Assembly: GCA_905221375.1 (NCBI GenBank)
Contig: CAJNCY010000007.1
Location: 85,167-149,166 of the forward strand
Length of the DNA: 64,000 nucleotides
Reading direction: 5' to 3'
Source of the DNA: a bacterium
Lineage (GTDB): Bacteria; Bacillota; Bacilli; Lactobacillales; Streptococcaceae
This document shows, piece by piece, positions 27,753-37,285 of this stretch. Each line of letters opens with the position of its first letter. The stretch's first letter is position 1. Below the pieces are notes generated by a model. That model was not told the origin of the DNA. It made no database searches and worked only from the letters and a program-made list of their open reading frames with translations. Made by a program: the position numbers and the translations under genes.

Positions 27753-28232
27753 GTGGACGCAATCGCAACAATTGTAGAATTAGTCAGAGAAGTTGTAGAA
27801 CCTGTCATCCAAGCGCCTTTCGAACTCGTGGATATCGAGTATGGAAAGATTGGCAGTGACATGATTCTCAGTATTTTTGTAGATAAACCTGAAGGAATTA
27901 CCTTGAACGACACGGCAGACTTGACAGAAATTATCAGTCCTGTCCTAGACACCATCAAGCCAGATCCCTTCCCAGAACAATATTTCCTAGAAATCACCAG
28001 TCCAGGCTTGGAACGTCCTTTGAAAACCAAGGATGCCGTAGCTGGAGCTGTTGGGCAATACATCCATGTCGGGCTCTACCAAGCCATCGATAAGCAAAAG
28101 GTCTTTGAAGGAACCTTGGTAGCCTTTGAAGAGGACGAGTTGACTATGGAGTATATGGACAAGACACGTAAGAAAACTGTCCAAATTCCATACAGTTTAG
28201 TATCAAAAGCACGTTTAGCAGTTAAATTATAG
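27753..28232 (+). CDS. rimP: Ribosome maturation factor RimP
   Basis: About 156-159 residues: an N-terminal alpha/beta domain ([21 protein letters not shown]) and a C-terminal SH3-like domain, both typical of RimP, which acts in 30S assembly. The start is unusual. GTG 27753 lies inside the only good Shine-Dalgarno (GAGGAGGTG); an ATC at 27762 has the ideal spacing, and no in-frame ATG is available. First gene of the translation operon. Confidence 0.92.
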   Translation: MDAIATIVELVREVVEPVIQAPFELVDIEYGKIGSDMILSIFVDKPEGITLNDTADLTEIISPVLDTIKPDPFPEQYFLEITSPGLERPLKTKDAVAGAVGQYIHVGLYQAIDKQKVFEGTLVAFEEDELTMEYMDKTRKKTVQIPYSLVSKARLAVKL

Positions 28233-28275
28233 AAAAAGAAAGGATAGCTTTTGAGGATTCAAAAGTGAAGAAAAC

Positions 28276-29412
28276 ATGAGTAAAGAAATGCTAGAGGCCT
28301 TCCGCATTTTGGAAGAAGACAAGGGAATCAAAAAAGAAGATATTATCGACGCAGTAGTAGAGTCGCTTCGTTCCGCTTATCGCAGACGCTATGGTCAATC
28401 AGACAGCGTAGCTATTGACTTCAACGAGAAAACAGGTGACTTTACAGTTTATACTGTCCGTGAAGTTGTTGATGAAGTATTTGATAGCCGTTTGGAAATC
28501 AGCTTGAAAGATGCTCTTGCCATCAATTCAGCCTATGAACTTGGAGATAAGATCAAGTTTGAAGAAGCACCTGCTGAGTTTGGTCGTGTAGCAGCCCAAT
28601 CTGCCAAACAAACCATCATGGAAAAAATGCGCAAGCAAACACGTGCCATTACTTACAATACTTACAAAGAACATGAACAAGAAATCATGTCTGGTACAGT
28701 AGAACGCTTTGACAACCGCTTTATCTATGTCAACCTTGGCAGTATCGAAGCCCAATTGTCAAAACAAGACCAAATTCCTGGAGAAGTGTTTGCTTCTCAC
28801 GATCGTATTGAGGTTTACGTTTATAAAGTTGAAGATAACCCTCGTGGTGTGAATGTCTTTGTTAGCCGTAGCCATCCAGAAATGATCAAACGTTTGATGG
28901 AGCAAGAAATTCCAGAAGTTTATGACGGAACTGTTGAAATCATGAGCGTGGCTCGTGAAGCTGGTGACCGTACTAAGGTTGCCGTGCGCAGTCATAATCC
29001 AAACGTGGACGCTATCGGTACAATCGTTGGACGTGGTGGAGCGAATATCAAGAAGATTACTAGCAAATTCCACCCAGCTCGCTACGATGCTAAGAATGAT
29101 CGCATGGTACCAATCGAAGAAAATATCGACGTTATCGAGTGGGTAGCAGATCCAGCTGAATTTATCTACAATGCCATCGCTCCTGCTGAAGTTGACCAAG
29201 TTATCTTTGATGAAAACGACAGCAAACGTGCCTTGGTGGTTGTTCCTGATAACAAGCTTTCTCTTGCAATCGGTCGTCGTGGGCAAAACGTTCGCTTGGC
29301 AGCTCACTTGACTGGTTACCGTATCGATATCAAGTCTGCTAGTGAATTTGAAGCCATGGAAGATGCTGCTTCAGTAGAGTTGGAAGCAGAAAACGATACT
29401 GTAGAAGAATAA
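28276..29412 (+). CDS. nusA: Transcription termination/antitermination factor NusA
   Basis: A 378-residue protein: N-terminal RNAP-binding domain (residues ~1-125), S1 domain (~130-200, MSGTVERFDNRFIYVNLG) and two KH domains (~200-345, IVGRGGANIKKIT and IGRRGQNVRLAAHL). It ends with a short acidic tail and no C-terminal AR repeats, as usual for Firmicutes. It modulates pausing, termination and rRNA antitermination. Confidence 0.97.
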   Translation: MSKEMLEAFRILEEDKGIKKEDIIDAVVESLRSAYRRRYGQSDSVAIDFNEKTGDFTVYTVREVVDEVFDSRLEISLKDALAINSAYELGDKIKFEEAPAEFGRVAAQSAKQTIMEKMRKQTRAITYNTYKEHEQEIMSGTVERFDNRFIYVNLGSIEAQLSKQDQIPGEVFASHDRIEVYVYKVEDNPRGVNVFVSRSHPEMIKRLMEQEIPEVYDGTVEIMSVAREAGDRTKVAVRSHNPNVDAIGTIVGRGGANIKKITSKFHPARYDAKNDRMVPIEENIDVIEWVADPAEFIYNAIAPAEVDQVIFDENDSKRALVVVPDNKLSLAIGRRGQNVRLAAHLTGYRIDIKSASEFEAMEDAASVELEAENDTVEE

Positions 29413-29433
29413 AAGCTGCTAGAGGAGGGAAAG

Positions 29434-29727
29434 ATGAAAACGAGAAAAATCCCTTTGCGCAAGTCTGTTGTATCCAATGAAGTGATTGATAAGCGTGATT
29501 TGCTCCGCATTGTCAAGAACAAGGAAGGACAAGTCTTTATCGATCCGACAGGCAAGGCCAATGGCCGCGGCGCTTATATCAAGCTAGACAATGCAGAGGC
29601 CCTAGAGGCGAAAAAGAAGAAGGTCTTTAACCGTAGCTTTAGCATGGAAGTGGAAGAAAGCTTTTATGACGAGTTGATCGCCTATGTGGATCACAAAGTG
29701 AAAAGAAGAGAGTTAGGACTTGAATAA
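29434..29727 (+). CDS. ylxR: YlxR-family RNA-binding/nucleoid protein
   Basis: A 97-residue basic protein with TRKIPLRKSVVSNE and DPTGKANGRGAYI, the YlxR signature. RnpM/YlxR homologues bind RNA (RNase P RNA in bacilli) or DNA. AGAGGAGGG precedes the ATG. It lies between nusA and ylxQ, the conserved order. Confidence 0.93.
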   Translation: MKTRKIPLRKSVVSNEVIDKRDLLRIVKNKEGQVFIDPTGKANGRGAYIKLDNAEALEAKKKKVFNRSFSMEVEESFYDELIAYVDHKVKRRELGLE

Positions 29728-30019
29728 GCAAAAGATAAGCAATCTCTTGGGACTCGCTCAGCGAGCAGGCCGAATCATATCGGGTGAAGAATTGGTAGTC
29801 AAAGCCATTCAAGACGGCAAGGCCAAGTTGGTCTTTCTAGCCCATGATGCTGGACCTAATCTGACCAAGAAGATTCAAGATAAAAGTCATTATTATCAAG
29901 TAGAAATTGTAACCGTGTTTTCAACACTGGAATTAAGCATAGCAGTCGGGAAATCGAGAAAGGTTTTGGCTGTGACAGATGCTGGATTTACAAAGAAAAT
30001 GAGGTCTCTTATGGAATAG
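29720..30019 (+). CDS. ylxQ: L7Ae-family ribosomal protein YlxQ
   Basis: A 99-residue L7Ae/L30e/Gadd45-fold protein with [16 protein letters not shown] and [13 protein letters not shown]. It likely binds kink-turn-type RNA. The start is TTG at 29720, overlapping the end of ylxR. No ATG start is available that keeps the family N-terminus. Confidence 0.92.
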   Translation: MNKQKISNLLGLAQRAGRIISGEELVVKAIQDGKAKLVFLAHDAGPNLTKKIQDKSHYYQVEIVTVFSTLELSIAVGKSRKVLAVTDAGFTKKMRSLME

Positions 30020-30035
30020 AAGAGGAGGACATGAT

Positions 30036-32834
30036 TTGTCTAAGAAAAGATTGTACGAAATCGCAAAAGAACTTGGAAAAGAAAGTAAAGAAGTTGTAGC
30101 GCGTGCAAAAGAGTTGGGCTTGGATGTGAAAAGCCACTCATCAAGTGTGGAAGAAGCTGTCGCTGCAAAAATCGCTGCTAGCTTTAAGCCTGCTGCTCCG
30201 AAAACAGAAGCAAAACCTGCAGCACCAAAAGCAAGTGCAGAAAAGAAAACCGAAAAATCTGAGCCAGCTAAACCAGCTGTAGCCAAGGAAGAGGCAAAAG
30301 CGGCTGAGCCAGTTGCTCCTAAAACAGAAAAAGTAGCAGCTAAACCACAAAGCCGTAATTTCAAGGCTGAACGTGAAGCTCGTGCCAAAGAGCAGGCAGA
30401 ACGACGCAAGCAAAATAAGGGCAATAACCGTGATCAACAACAAAACGGCAACCGTCAGAAAAACGATGGCCGTAATGGTGGAAAACAAGGTCAAGGCAAC
30501 CGCGACAATCGTCGCTTTAATGATCAAGCTAAGAAACAGCAAGGTCAGCAAAATCGTGGAAACGATCGCCGTCAACAAGAGGATAAACGTCCAAATCAAG
30601 CGGCTCCACGCATTGACTTTAAAGCCCGTGCAGCAGCATTGAAAGCAGAGCAAAATGCAGAGTACGCACGCTCCAGCGAGGAACGCTTCAAGCAGTATCA
30701 AGCGGCTAAAGAAGCCTTGGCTCAAGCTAACAAACGCAAGGAACCAGAGGAAATCTTTGAAGAAGCGGCTAAGTTAGCTGAACAAGCGCAACAAGCACAG
30801 CAAGTTCAAGCAGTGGTTGAAGTCGTCCCTGAGAAAAAAGAACCTGCAGTGGATACACGTCGTAAAAAACAAGCTCGACCAGACAAAAATCGTGACGATT
30901 ATGATCACGAAGAAGATGGTCCTAGAAAACAACAAAAGAATCGAAGTAGTCAAAATCAAGTGAGAAATCAAAAGAATAGTAACTGGAATAATAACAAGAA
31001 GAACAAAAAAGGCAATAACAAAAACAACCGTAATCAGGCTCCAAAACCTGTTACAGAGCGTAAATTCCATGAATTGCCAACAGAATTTGAGTATACAGAT
31101 GGTATGACTGTTGCGGAAATCGCAAAACGTATCAAACGTGAACCAGCTGAAATCGTTAAGAAACTCTTTATGATGGGTGTCATGGCCACACAAAACCAAT
31201 CCTTGGATGGGGAAACGATTGAACTCCTCATGGTGGATTATGGTATCGAAGCCAAACAAAAGGTTGAAGTGGATAATGCAGACATCGAACGTTTCTTTGT
31301 CGAAGATGGTTATCTCAATGAAGATGAATTGGTAGAGCGTCCACCAGTTGTAACCATCATGGGACACGTTGACCATGGTAAAACAACCCTCCTAGATACC
31401 CTTCGTAACTCTCGCGTTGCGACAGGTGAAGCAGGTGGTATCACTCAGCATATCGGTGCCTACCAAATCGTGGAAAACGGCAAGAAGATTACCTTCCTTG
31501 ATACACCAGGGCACGCGGCCTTTACATCGATGCGTGCGCGTGGTGCGTCTGTTACTGATATTACCATCTTGGTTGTAGCGGCAGATGACGGGGTTATGCC
31601 TCAAACTATCGAAGCCATCAACCACTCAAAAGCAGCGAACGTTCCAATCATCGTAGCCATCAACAAGATTGATAAACCAGGTGCCAACCCAGAACGCGTT
31701 ATCGGTGAATTGGCAGAGCATGGTGTTATGTCAACAGCTTGGGGTGGAGATTCTGAATTTGTTGAAATCTCGGCTAAATTCAACCAAAACATCGAAGAAT
31801 TGTTGGAAACAGTCCTTCTTGTAGCTGAAATCCAAGAACTCAAGGCAGACCCAACAGTTCGTGCGATTGGTACAGTTATCGAAGCTCGCTTGGATAAAGG
31901 AAAGGGAGCGGTCGCAACCCTTCTTGTGCAACAAGGTACCTTGAATGTCCAAGACCCAATCGTTGTCGGAAATACCTTCGGTCGTGTCCGTGCTATGACC
32001 AACGACCTTGGTCGTCGTGTTAAAGTTGCTGGACCATCAACACCAGTTTCTATCACAGGTTTGAATGAAGCGCCGATGGCGGGTGACCACTTTGCCGTTT
32101 ACGAAGATGAAAAATCTGCGCGTGCAGCAGGTGAAGAACGTGCCAAACGTGCCCTCATGAAACAACGTCAAGCTACCCAACGTGTCAGCCTTGAAAACCT
32201 CTTTGATACGCTTAAAGCTGGTGAGCTTAAGTCAGTTAACGTTATCATAAAGGCCGACGTACAAGGTTCTGTTGAAGCCCTTTCTGCCTCACTTCAAAAG
32301 ATCGACGTAGAAGGTGTCAAAGTTACCATCGTTCACTCAGCAGTCGGTGCCATCAATGAATCTGATGTGACTCTTGCCGAAGCTTCAAATGCTTTCATCG
32401 TTGGTTTCAACGTACGTCCTACACCACAAGCTCGCCAACAAGCCGAAGCTGACGATGTTGAAATCCGTCTCCACAGCATTATCTATAAGGTTATCGAAGA
32501 GATGGAAGAAGCTATGAAAGGTATGCTTGACCCAGAATTCGAAGAAAAAGTTATCGGTGAAGCAGTTATCCGTGAAACCTTCAAGGTATCTAAAGTCGGA
32601 ACTATCGGTGGATTCATGGTTATCAACGGCAAGGTTACCCGTGACTCTAAAGTCCGTGTTATCCGTGACGGTGTCGTTATCTATGACGGTGAACTCGCAA
32701 GCTTGAAACACTACAAAGACGATGTGAAAGAAGTTACAAACGGTCGTGAAGGTGGATTGATGATCGACGGCTACAATGATATCAAGATGGATGATGTGAT
32801 TGAGGCCTACGTCATGGAAGAAATCAAGAGATAA
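30036..32834 (+). CDS. infB: Translation initiation factor IF-2
   Basis: A 932-residue GTPase that delivers fMet-tRNA to the 30S subunit. A long low-complexity N-terminal region (residues ~45-340, Lys/Ala then Gln/Asn/Arg/Lys-rich) precedes an IF2-N helix domain and the G domain ([27 protein letters not shown]), followed by domains II-IV. The start is TTG at 30036, 7 bases after AGAGGAGG. Confidence 0.97.
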   Translation: MSKKRLYEIAKELGKESKEVVARAKELGLDVKSHSSSVEEAVAAKIAASFKPAAPKTEAKPAAPKASAEKKTEKSEPAKPAVAKEEAKAAEPVAPKTEKVAAKPQSRNFKAEREARAKEQAERRKQNKGNNRDQQQNGNRQKNDGRNGGKQGQGNRDNRRFNDQAKKQQGQQNRGNDRRQQEDKRPNQAAPRIDFKARAAALKAEQNAEYARSSEERFKQYQAAKEALAQANKRKEPEEIFEEAAKLAEQAQQAQQVQAVVEVVPEKKEPAVDTRRKKQARPDKNRDDYDHEEDGPRKQQKNRSSQNQVRNQKNSNWNNNKKNKKGNNKNNRNQAPKPVTERKFHELPTEFEYTDGMTVAEIAKRIKREPAEIVKKLFMMGVMATQNQSLDGETIELLMVDYGIEAKQKVEVDNADIERFFVEDGYLNEDELVERPPVVTIMGHVDHGKTTLLDTLRNSRVATGEAGGITQHIGAYQIVENGKKITFLDTPGHAAFTSMRARGASVTDITILVVAADDGVMPQTIEAINHSKAANVPIIVAINKIDKPGANPERVIGELAEHGVMSTAWGGDSEFVEISAKFNQNIEELLETVLLVAEIQELKADPTVRAIGTVIEARLDKGKGAVATLLVQQGTLNVQDPIVVGNTFGRVRAMTNDLGRRVKVAGPSTPVSITGLNEAPMAGDHFAVYEDEKSARAAGEERAKRALMKQRQATQRVSLENLFDTLKAGELKSVNVIIKADVQGSVEALSASLQKIDVEGVKVTIVHSAVGAINESDVTLAEASNAFIVGFNVRPTPQARQQAEADDVEIRLHSIIYKVIEEMEEAMKGMLDPEFEEKVIGEAVIRETFKVSKVGTIGGFMVINGKVTRDSKVRVIRDGVVIYDGELASLKHYKDDVKEVTNGREGGLMIDGYNDIKMDDVIEAYVMEEIKR

Positions 32835-32841
32835 GATTTTT

Positions 32842-32975
32842 GCTCCTTTCTTAGGTGGTGAGGGACGCAAGCAAACCGATGGTTTCATTGCTTATTTTTG
32901 AGCCTAGGGTCTCAAAAATCCCCTGTGATGGGACTGATAAATCAGTTCCATCACTTTCACCACGGCGAAAGAAGC
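32842..32975 (-). repeat. Structured 135-bp intergenic element, copy C (reversed)
   Basis: On the minus strand the outer stem GCTTCTTTC / GAAAGGAGC (one wobble) encloses GTGGTGA / TCACCAC, a GTGATGG...CCATCAC hairpin, TTTTTGAGaC...TAGGCTCAAAAA, and an ACCATCGGT hairpin. It shares GCCG, GAGAC, TAGGCTC, CGTCC and TAAG core bases with copies A and B. It lies between infB and rbfA, opposite to transcription. Confidence 0.8.
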
Positions 32976-33084
32976 AGATGATTTCAAATTGAACTTCGTT
33001 CCAATTTGAAATGAAAATCAATAAGTTTAAAAATAGCTAGGTCTGCTGGCCTAGCTTTTGGTTCAAAGTAGAGAAAGGAATATC

Positions 33085-33435
33085 ATGGCAAATCATTTCC
33101 GTACGGACCGTGTGGGCATGGAAATCAAGCGTGAAGTCAATGAGATTTTGCAAAAGAAAGTCCGTGATCCGCGTGTCCAAGGCGTGACCATCACAGATGT
33201 TCAGATGCTAGGTGACTTGTCTGTTGCTAAGGTTTACTACACCATTTTGAGTAACCTTGCTTCAGATAACCAGAAAGCTCAAATCGGGCTTGAAAAAGCA
33301 ACTGGCACCATCAAACGTGAACTTGGTCGCAATTTGAAATTGTACAAAATCCCAGATTTGACTTTCGTCAAAGACGAATCCATTGAATATGGAAACAAGA
33401 TTGACGAGATGCTGCGCAATCTGGATAAGAACTAA
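33085..33435 (+). CDS. rbfA: Ribosome-binding factor A
   Basis: A 116-residue KH-like protein needed for 16S rRNA 5'-end maturation and cold adaptation. The family pattern [21 protein letters not shown] is clear. The ATG at 33085 follows GAAAGGAA; an in-frame upstream GTG at 33058 is rejected as it lacks spacing to a ribosome site. About 250 bases holding element C separate it from infB. A terminator follows. Confidence 0.96.
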   Translation: MANHFRTDRVGMEIKREVNEILQKKVRDPRVQGVTITDVQMLGDLSVAKVYYTILSNLASDNQKAQIGLEKATGTIKRELGRNLKLYKIPDLTFVKDESIEYGNKIDEMLRNLDKN

Positions 33436-33436
33436 G

Positions 33437-33459
33437 AAGGAGGGGAAACCCTCTTTTTT
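33437..33459 (+). terminator. Terminator of the infB-rbfA operon
   Basis: GGAGGG-GAAA-CCCTC followed by six T, two bases after the rbfA stop. Confidence 0.85.
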
Positions 33460-33550
33460 GGTGGAGGAAAATAGGTGGAATTTGAAATGGGAAAATATTC
33501 TTTTAAAAAAGGAATTCTGTATTTTTAAATGTTAGCTAATCAGAAAATGC

Positions 33551-33580
33551 TTTTTTTTTTTTTAACAAATATGATATGAT
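33551..33580 (+). promoter_or_regulatory. Homopolymer (T13) promoter of the lipoprotein/SPFH cluster
   Basis: Thirteen consecutive T (33551-33563) are followed by overlapping -10-like boxes TATGAT at 33570-33575 and 33575-33580. The tract covers the expected -35/spacer region, so a change in T number would change promoter spacing. Confidence 0.6.
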
Positions 33581-33609
33581 GATTTCATAAATAAAAGGAG
33601 ATTCTATTA

Positions 33610-34113
33610 ATGAATAATGTAAAAAAAGTTTGTCGTTTAGCTTTGCTATGTCTTTCCGTCTCTACCCTAGTTGCTTGTAGTTCTCTATCTGAAAAAACAA
33701 GTAGCTCTTCTAGTGAGAATCAAACAGAAACTTCATCTAGTAGTTCTGAAAAGAAAGGGTTGCTTGCCAAAGCAAAAGAAAAACTCAGTTCAGGCGATTT
33801 CAACCCACAAGATGTTAGTGATGCGACAATTGAGTCTATAAAAACTTATGAAGATTACTTGATTATGAATGAGAAAATAATCGATAATTACTATACAGAA
33901 GCAGACGAAGCCTTTAAAGGGACTGTTTTAGAAGATAGCGCTGCCATCCAAGAACTAAAAGATAGCACTAAAAAAGAGATGGAAGATCTGAAAAAACAAT
34001 ATGGCCCACTCAAGAAAGCACCGATTCAAGGGAAAGAAGAAGTTATTAAGACTCTAAAAGATTATCGTGATAATCTACATGAGCAAGTGGAGCAGTGGAA
34101 AGCTAGTCTTTAA
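33610..34113 (+). CDS. Small surface lipoprotein, Ser/Glu-rich and helical
   Basis: A 167-residue lipoprotein precursor. A type II signal peptide with lipobox LVAC (Cys near residue 23) is followed by a Ser/Glu-rich linker (residues ~25-50) and a helical domain with YEDYLIMNEKIIDNYY. I do not know the domain name; a similar helical lipoprotein type is seen across streptococci. AAAGGAG precedes the ATG. It heads the SPFH/EcsC cluster. Confidence 0.82.
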   Translation: MNNVKKVCRLALLCLSVSTLVACSSLSEKTSSSSSENQTETSSSSSEKKGLLAKAKEKLSSGDFNPQDVSDATIESIKTYEDYLIMNEKIIDNYYTEADEAFKGTVLEDSAAIQELKDSTKKEMEDLKKQYGPLKKAPIQGKEEVIKTLKDYRDNLHEQVEQWKASL

Positions 34114-34133
34114 TAGGAAGAGTGGGGTTCAAG

Positions 34134-34691
34134 ATGGATTATCAATTATTGCCACATGAATACATGGTTATGAATAGTGACCATGTGAGTTTTGGGAAAA
34201 ATGGTTTGTCTACAGATGAATTAATTTTAACGAATCTACACTTAATACATATCAAAAAAGGTTTTTGGGGAGGAAAAAAAGACCAAGTTACCATACCCAT
34301 TAACCAGATTAAAATTTTTGAAGGGAAACCTCAAGTTTCAGTAACCAAAACCAATGGTGTGAAACGGTTGGAAATTTATTATAATGGCGGGCAAGCTATC
34401 TTTTCATTTAATAATACTAAAGATACTGACAAGTGGGCTAGGAACATTATTAAATTGATATCAGGTGATACGAGTAATTTTGAAACCTTGGGAGATAGCA
34501 GCTTATTTGGAGCAGATGTTTTGGCAGAAACATTTAAGGATACATTTGACACTTTTAAAGCAGGGCTCGGGATTAAGGATGCAGAGCCAGAAAAGATTTC
34601 AACCAAGTGTAGCTTTTGTGGAGCACCTTTGTCAGGTCAAGTGAAGCAAACAGTAAGATGTGCCTATTGTGATATGGAGCAGAGTTTATAA
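34134..34691 (+). CDS. Bacterial PH-like domain protein with C-terminal zinc ribbon
   Basis: A 185-residue protein. Residues ~1-110 look like a PH-type beta barrel (MDYQLLPHEYMVMNSDHVSFG, ILTNLHLIHIKKGFWG). A linker leads to a C-terminal zinc ribbon, CSFCGAP...RCAYCDMEQ (CxxC-N13-CxxC type). Such ribbons often tether to partner proteins. GTG 34122 is an alternative start. Next to the SPFH protein; function unknown. Confidence 0.7.
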   Translation: MDYQLLPHEYMVMNSDHVSFGKNGLSTDELILTNLHLIHIKKGFWGGKKDQVTIPINQIKIFEGKPQVSVTKTNGVKRLEIYYNGGQAIFSFNNTKDTDKWARNIIKLISGDTSNFETLGDSSLFGADVLAETFKDTFDTFKAGLGIKDAEPEKISTKCSFCGAPLSGQVKQTVRCAYCDMEQSL

Positions 34692-34703
34692 GGGGGCAAT
34701 TAA

Positions 34704-35813
34704 ATGGGGTTGATAAAAGCCATCACAGATTCTATTGGTGGGACATTTGCAGATCAGTGGAAAGAAATTATCACAGTTCATGCTTTTGATGAACATACAG
34801 CTGTAAGTCCAGGTATTGTTCAAGAAAGTAATAATGGTAGAGGTGTCAATACGAAGGGATCTGTAGGTGTTATTTCCAACGGATCCAAGATTTTTATTCC
34901 AGAAAATACCGCTGCCTTTATCTTTAGTCAGTCTGGTATCGAGGAAATTATTACAGAACCAGGTGGCTATGAATACCAAAATGGTGAGAGCAGTGTTTTT
35001 AACGGTGATGGATTGAAAAAGTCACTGTTTGATAATGTTGTTAATCGTGTTGGATTCGGTGGTCAAAGTGATCAGCAAAAACAGATTTGTTTTGTTAATT
35101 TGAGAGAAATTCGTGATATTAAATTTGGGACTCGTGGTCCAGTCATGTATAATGATTTGTTTTATGGGACAGATTTAGAAGTACGTGCTTTTGGAACATT
35201 TTCTATCCAAATTACAGATGCTAAGCAATTTATCAGAAATTTTCTTCCTGCCAATGTGACTTATTATACCTTTGATAGCGCTCAAGCTAGATCACAAATA
35301 GTAACAGAGTTTCTCCAATCTTTTATTGTTGCACTCAATTCTTTGTCAACAACTTATCGTATTTCACAATTACCCTCACAAGCTGCAGTTCTTGCGGAAC
35401 AAGTATCAAATGATGGACAGTATGCAGGGACTTGGAAAGAACGTTTTGGATTTGAGATTGTAAAAGTTGCCATTGCTAATATTGAGTTTTCACCAGAATC
35501 TAAGGAATTGGTTAAACAATTTTCATCAAATAAGATGAATTTAAAAGCTTATGATGATGTATCACAGAAAGCTTCTAATATTGCGGCACAACAAAAAATT
35601 GCATCAGGAGTGGAGCAACATGGTCTAGGTGATGGTGCAGGGATGATTTTTGGTATGAATATGGCACAAGGTTTAGATGAAAAAGCAATGAAACCAAGTT
35701 TATCATTAGATGAACAAATCGAAGCCCTTACAAAACTAAAATCTCTTTTAGATGCTGGGATATTATCTCAGGAAGAATTTGATCGAAAGAAAAAAGAAAT
35801 TATGGATTTATAA
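34704..35813 (+). CDS. SPFH/virion-core (YdjI-like) protein with C-terminal SHOCT domain
   Basis: A 369-residue protein. Residues ~25-300 resemble the YdjI-type SPFH domain (ENTAAFIFSQSG, REIRDIKFGTRGPVMYNDLFY, VRAFGTFSIQITD). The C-terminal ~35 residues (IEALTKLKSLLDAGILSQEEFDRKKKEI) are a SHOCT oligomerisation motif. In Bacillus, YdjI binds the phage-shock membrane-stress assembly. It lies 12 bases after the zinc-ribbon gene, so they are probably partners. Confidence 0.82.
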   Translation: MGLIKAITDSIGGTFADQWKEIITVHAFDEHTAVSPGIVQESNNGRGVNTKGSVGVISNGSKIFIPENTAAFIFSQSGIEEIITEPGGYEYQNGESSVFNGDGLKKSLFDNVVNRVGFGGQSDQQKQICFVNLREIRDIKFGTRGPVMYNDLFYGTDLEVRAFGTFSIQITDAKQFIRNFLPANVTYYTFDSAQARSQIVTEFLQSFIVALNSLSTTYRISQLPSQAAVLAEQVSNDGQYAGTWKERFGFEIVKVAIANIEFSPESKELVKQFSSNKMNLKAYDDVSQKASNIAAQQKIASGVEQHGLGDGAGMIFGMNMAQGLDEKAMKPSLSLDEQIEALTKLKSLLDAGILSQEEFDRKKKEIMDL

Positions 35814-36056
35814 GATGAAGCTCGAAAGCTCATAGTTAGTGTGTATTCAAGGAACATTTTAGGTAAGACAACAATAGACTATCAAGTTGTAAAGGTAGGA
35901 GTTGAATATTCGAGTTATCTCTACAAAGACTATAAAAGTTCTTTAACAAATAAGTTGCTAAGGATTTTTTGAAAATTTTTGAGGGGGATTTGAAACATAC
36001 TTTAAAAGAGTATGCTATCATAGAATATAATTTACAGAAGTAAAAGGAGTTTGTAT

Positions 36057-36836
36057 ATGGCTGAACAAGAGTTAGCTATGCAAGTATTGCAACAAGTGGT
36101 AAAACTACCTGTTGTTAAGGTTGATCGTTCGAAATTTTTAGTGGATAAGTTTTCCAAAGAATTGGATCCACAGGACATTCCTACCTTATTAGAACAAGGC
36201 CCAACGTCTCTCTTATCTCAAGAAACTTTAGATCGAGTGGCTAATGCCTGCATTAGGGATAATGTTTTATTGGCGAGTGGAACTTCTGTTTTGGCAGGAT
36301 TACCTGGAGGGATTGCTATGGCGATTACCATTCCAGCTGATGTGGCTCAATTTTATGGTTTCTCTCTGAAATTGGCTCAAGAATTAGGTTATATTTATGG
36401 TTATGAGGATCTTTGGGCTTCACGCGAGGAGTTGAGTGAAGATGCTCAAAATACCCTCTTGCTATATCTAGGCGTCATGTTGGGGGTGAATGGAACCGCT
36501 GCTTTGCTACGTGCAGGCGGTATAACAATTGCCAAACAGGTAATGAAAACAGTACCTAATAAAGCTTTAACAAAGACGCTTTGGTACCCTATTTTGAAAA
36601 AAGTCTTAAGAATATTTGGTGTGAATCTGACCAAGGGAGGGCTGGCCAAAGGAATGGGAAAATTCATTCCTATCTTGGGTGGTATTATTTCAGGTGGTTT
36701 AACCTTTGCGACTATGAAACCAATGGGGGAAAGTTTGCAGAAAGAATTGTCCAAGCTAGTCAACTATAGTGAAGTTCAATATCAAGAAGATGTTGAAACA
36801 ATCCGAAAAGAGGCTGAAATAATCGAGGGTGAGTGA
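36057..36836 (+). CDS. EcsC-family protein
   Basis: A 259-residue protein with two Gly/Ala-rich hydrophobic stretches (ASGTSVLAGLPGGIAMAITIPADVA near 75-95 and GKFIPILGGIISGGLTFATM near 200-220) matching the EcsC family, whose role is unknown. AAAGGAG stands 7 bases before the ATG at 36057; a TTG at 36051 is rejected. A TATAAT (about 36026) upstream suggests its own promoter after a 240-base gap. Confidence 0.75.
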   Translation: MAEQELAMQVLQQVVKLPVVKVDRSKFLVDKFSKELDPQDIPTLLEQGPTSLLSQETLDRVANACIRDNVLLASGTSVLAGLPGGIAMAITIPADVAQFYGFSLKLAQELGYIYGYEDLWASREELSEDAQNTLLLYLGVMLGVNGTAALLRAGGITIAKQVMKTVPNKALTKTLWYPILKKVLRIFGVNLTKGGLAKGMGKFIPILGGIISGGLTFATMKPMGESLQKELSKLVNYSEVQYQEDVETIRKEAEIIEGE

Positions 36837-36837
36837 G

Positions 36838-37020
36838 ATGAATCCTATCAAAGCTTTTGCTAAAATTTATGGGAATTACTTTTTGACCATGCAAGGTGTA
36901 AAAGTAATGAAAACGATAAAGAAAGATGATAATGTTGTTGTCGGTCTGGGGAAACTTTTTATTGCAGACAAGCTAATGGATACGGCTCGGTGGCTCATCA
37001 AGCCTGAGGATAGAAAATGA
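36838..37020 (+). CDS. Small basic protein of the EcsC cluster
   Basis: A 60-residue soluble basic protein (MNPIKAFAKIYGNYF...WLIKPEDRK). The ATG at 36838 comes directly after the EcsC stop, with GAGGGTGAG as ribosome site. It overlaps the next gene by 4 bases. I do not recognise it. Confidence 0.6.
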   Translation: MNPIKAFAKIYGNYFLTMQGVKVMKTIKKDDNVVVGLGKLFIADKLMDTARWLIKPEDRK

Positions 37021-37169
37021 AATTTTTTTTGGGTCTTCTTGCTATTATTTTTATCAAACCGATTATTGGCATTGTGAAATTCTTGTGGATGATCATCTCT
37101 TTTGCAGTCCAATTGTTGTTTTACAAGCTATTATTTAAGCTATTGGATTGGCTCTTTAAACTTTTTTAG
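37017..37169 (+). CDS. 50-residue membrane protein
   Basis: A 50-residue, almost entirely hydrophobic protein (two helices, residues ~3-20 and ~22-48) starting at an ATG that overlaps the previous stop (ATGA). Last gene of the cluster, followed by a terminator. Could be a small membrane-stress or toxin-like peptide; no family recognised. Confidence 0.6.
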   Translation: MKFFLGLLAIIFIKPIIGIVKFLWMIISFAVQLLFYKLLFKLLDWLFKLF

Positions 37170-37190
37170 GTGGTAATTCAAGTCTAGGAG

Positions 37191-37220
37191 AACTAGCAGG
37201 TTTTGTACTGCTAGTTTTTT
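37191..37220 (+). terminator. Terminator of the EcsC cluster
   Basis: AACTAGCAG (37191-37199) pairs with CTGCTAGTT (37208-37216), followed by T's. Confidence 0.85.
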
Positions 37221-37285
37221 AATCTCTTTCCTTATGATATAATATAAGCAGTAAAATCATTTTAGAAGATTCAGTGGAGGTCGTC

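Noticed and set aside
28759..29307. A 182-codon minus-strand frame inside nusA
   Set aside because: Antisense shadow of a conserved gene; composition follows the complement of NusA codons.
30141..31376. Minus-strand frames of ~200 codons rich in Leu/Phe/Ile opposite the infB N-terminus
   Set aside because: They arise from the Lys/Gln/Asn-rich low-complexity coding strand; they look like membrane proteins only by complementarity.
35814..36056. Possible small gene in the gap before the EcsC-like gene
   Set aside because: A 61-codon minus-strand frame exists but has no start signals; only a TATAAT promoter-like box for the next gene is convincing.
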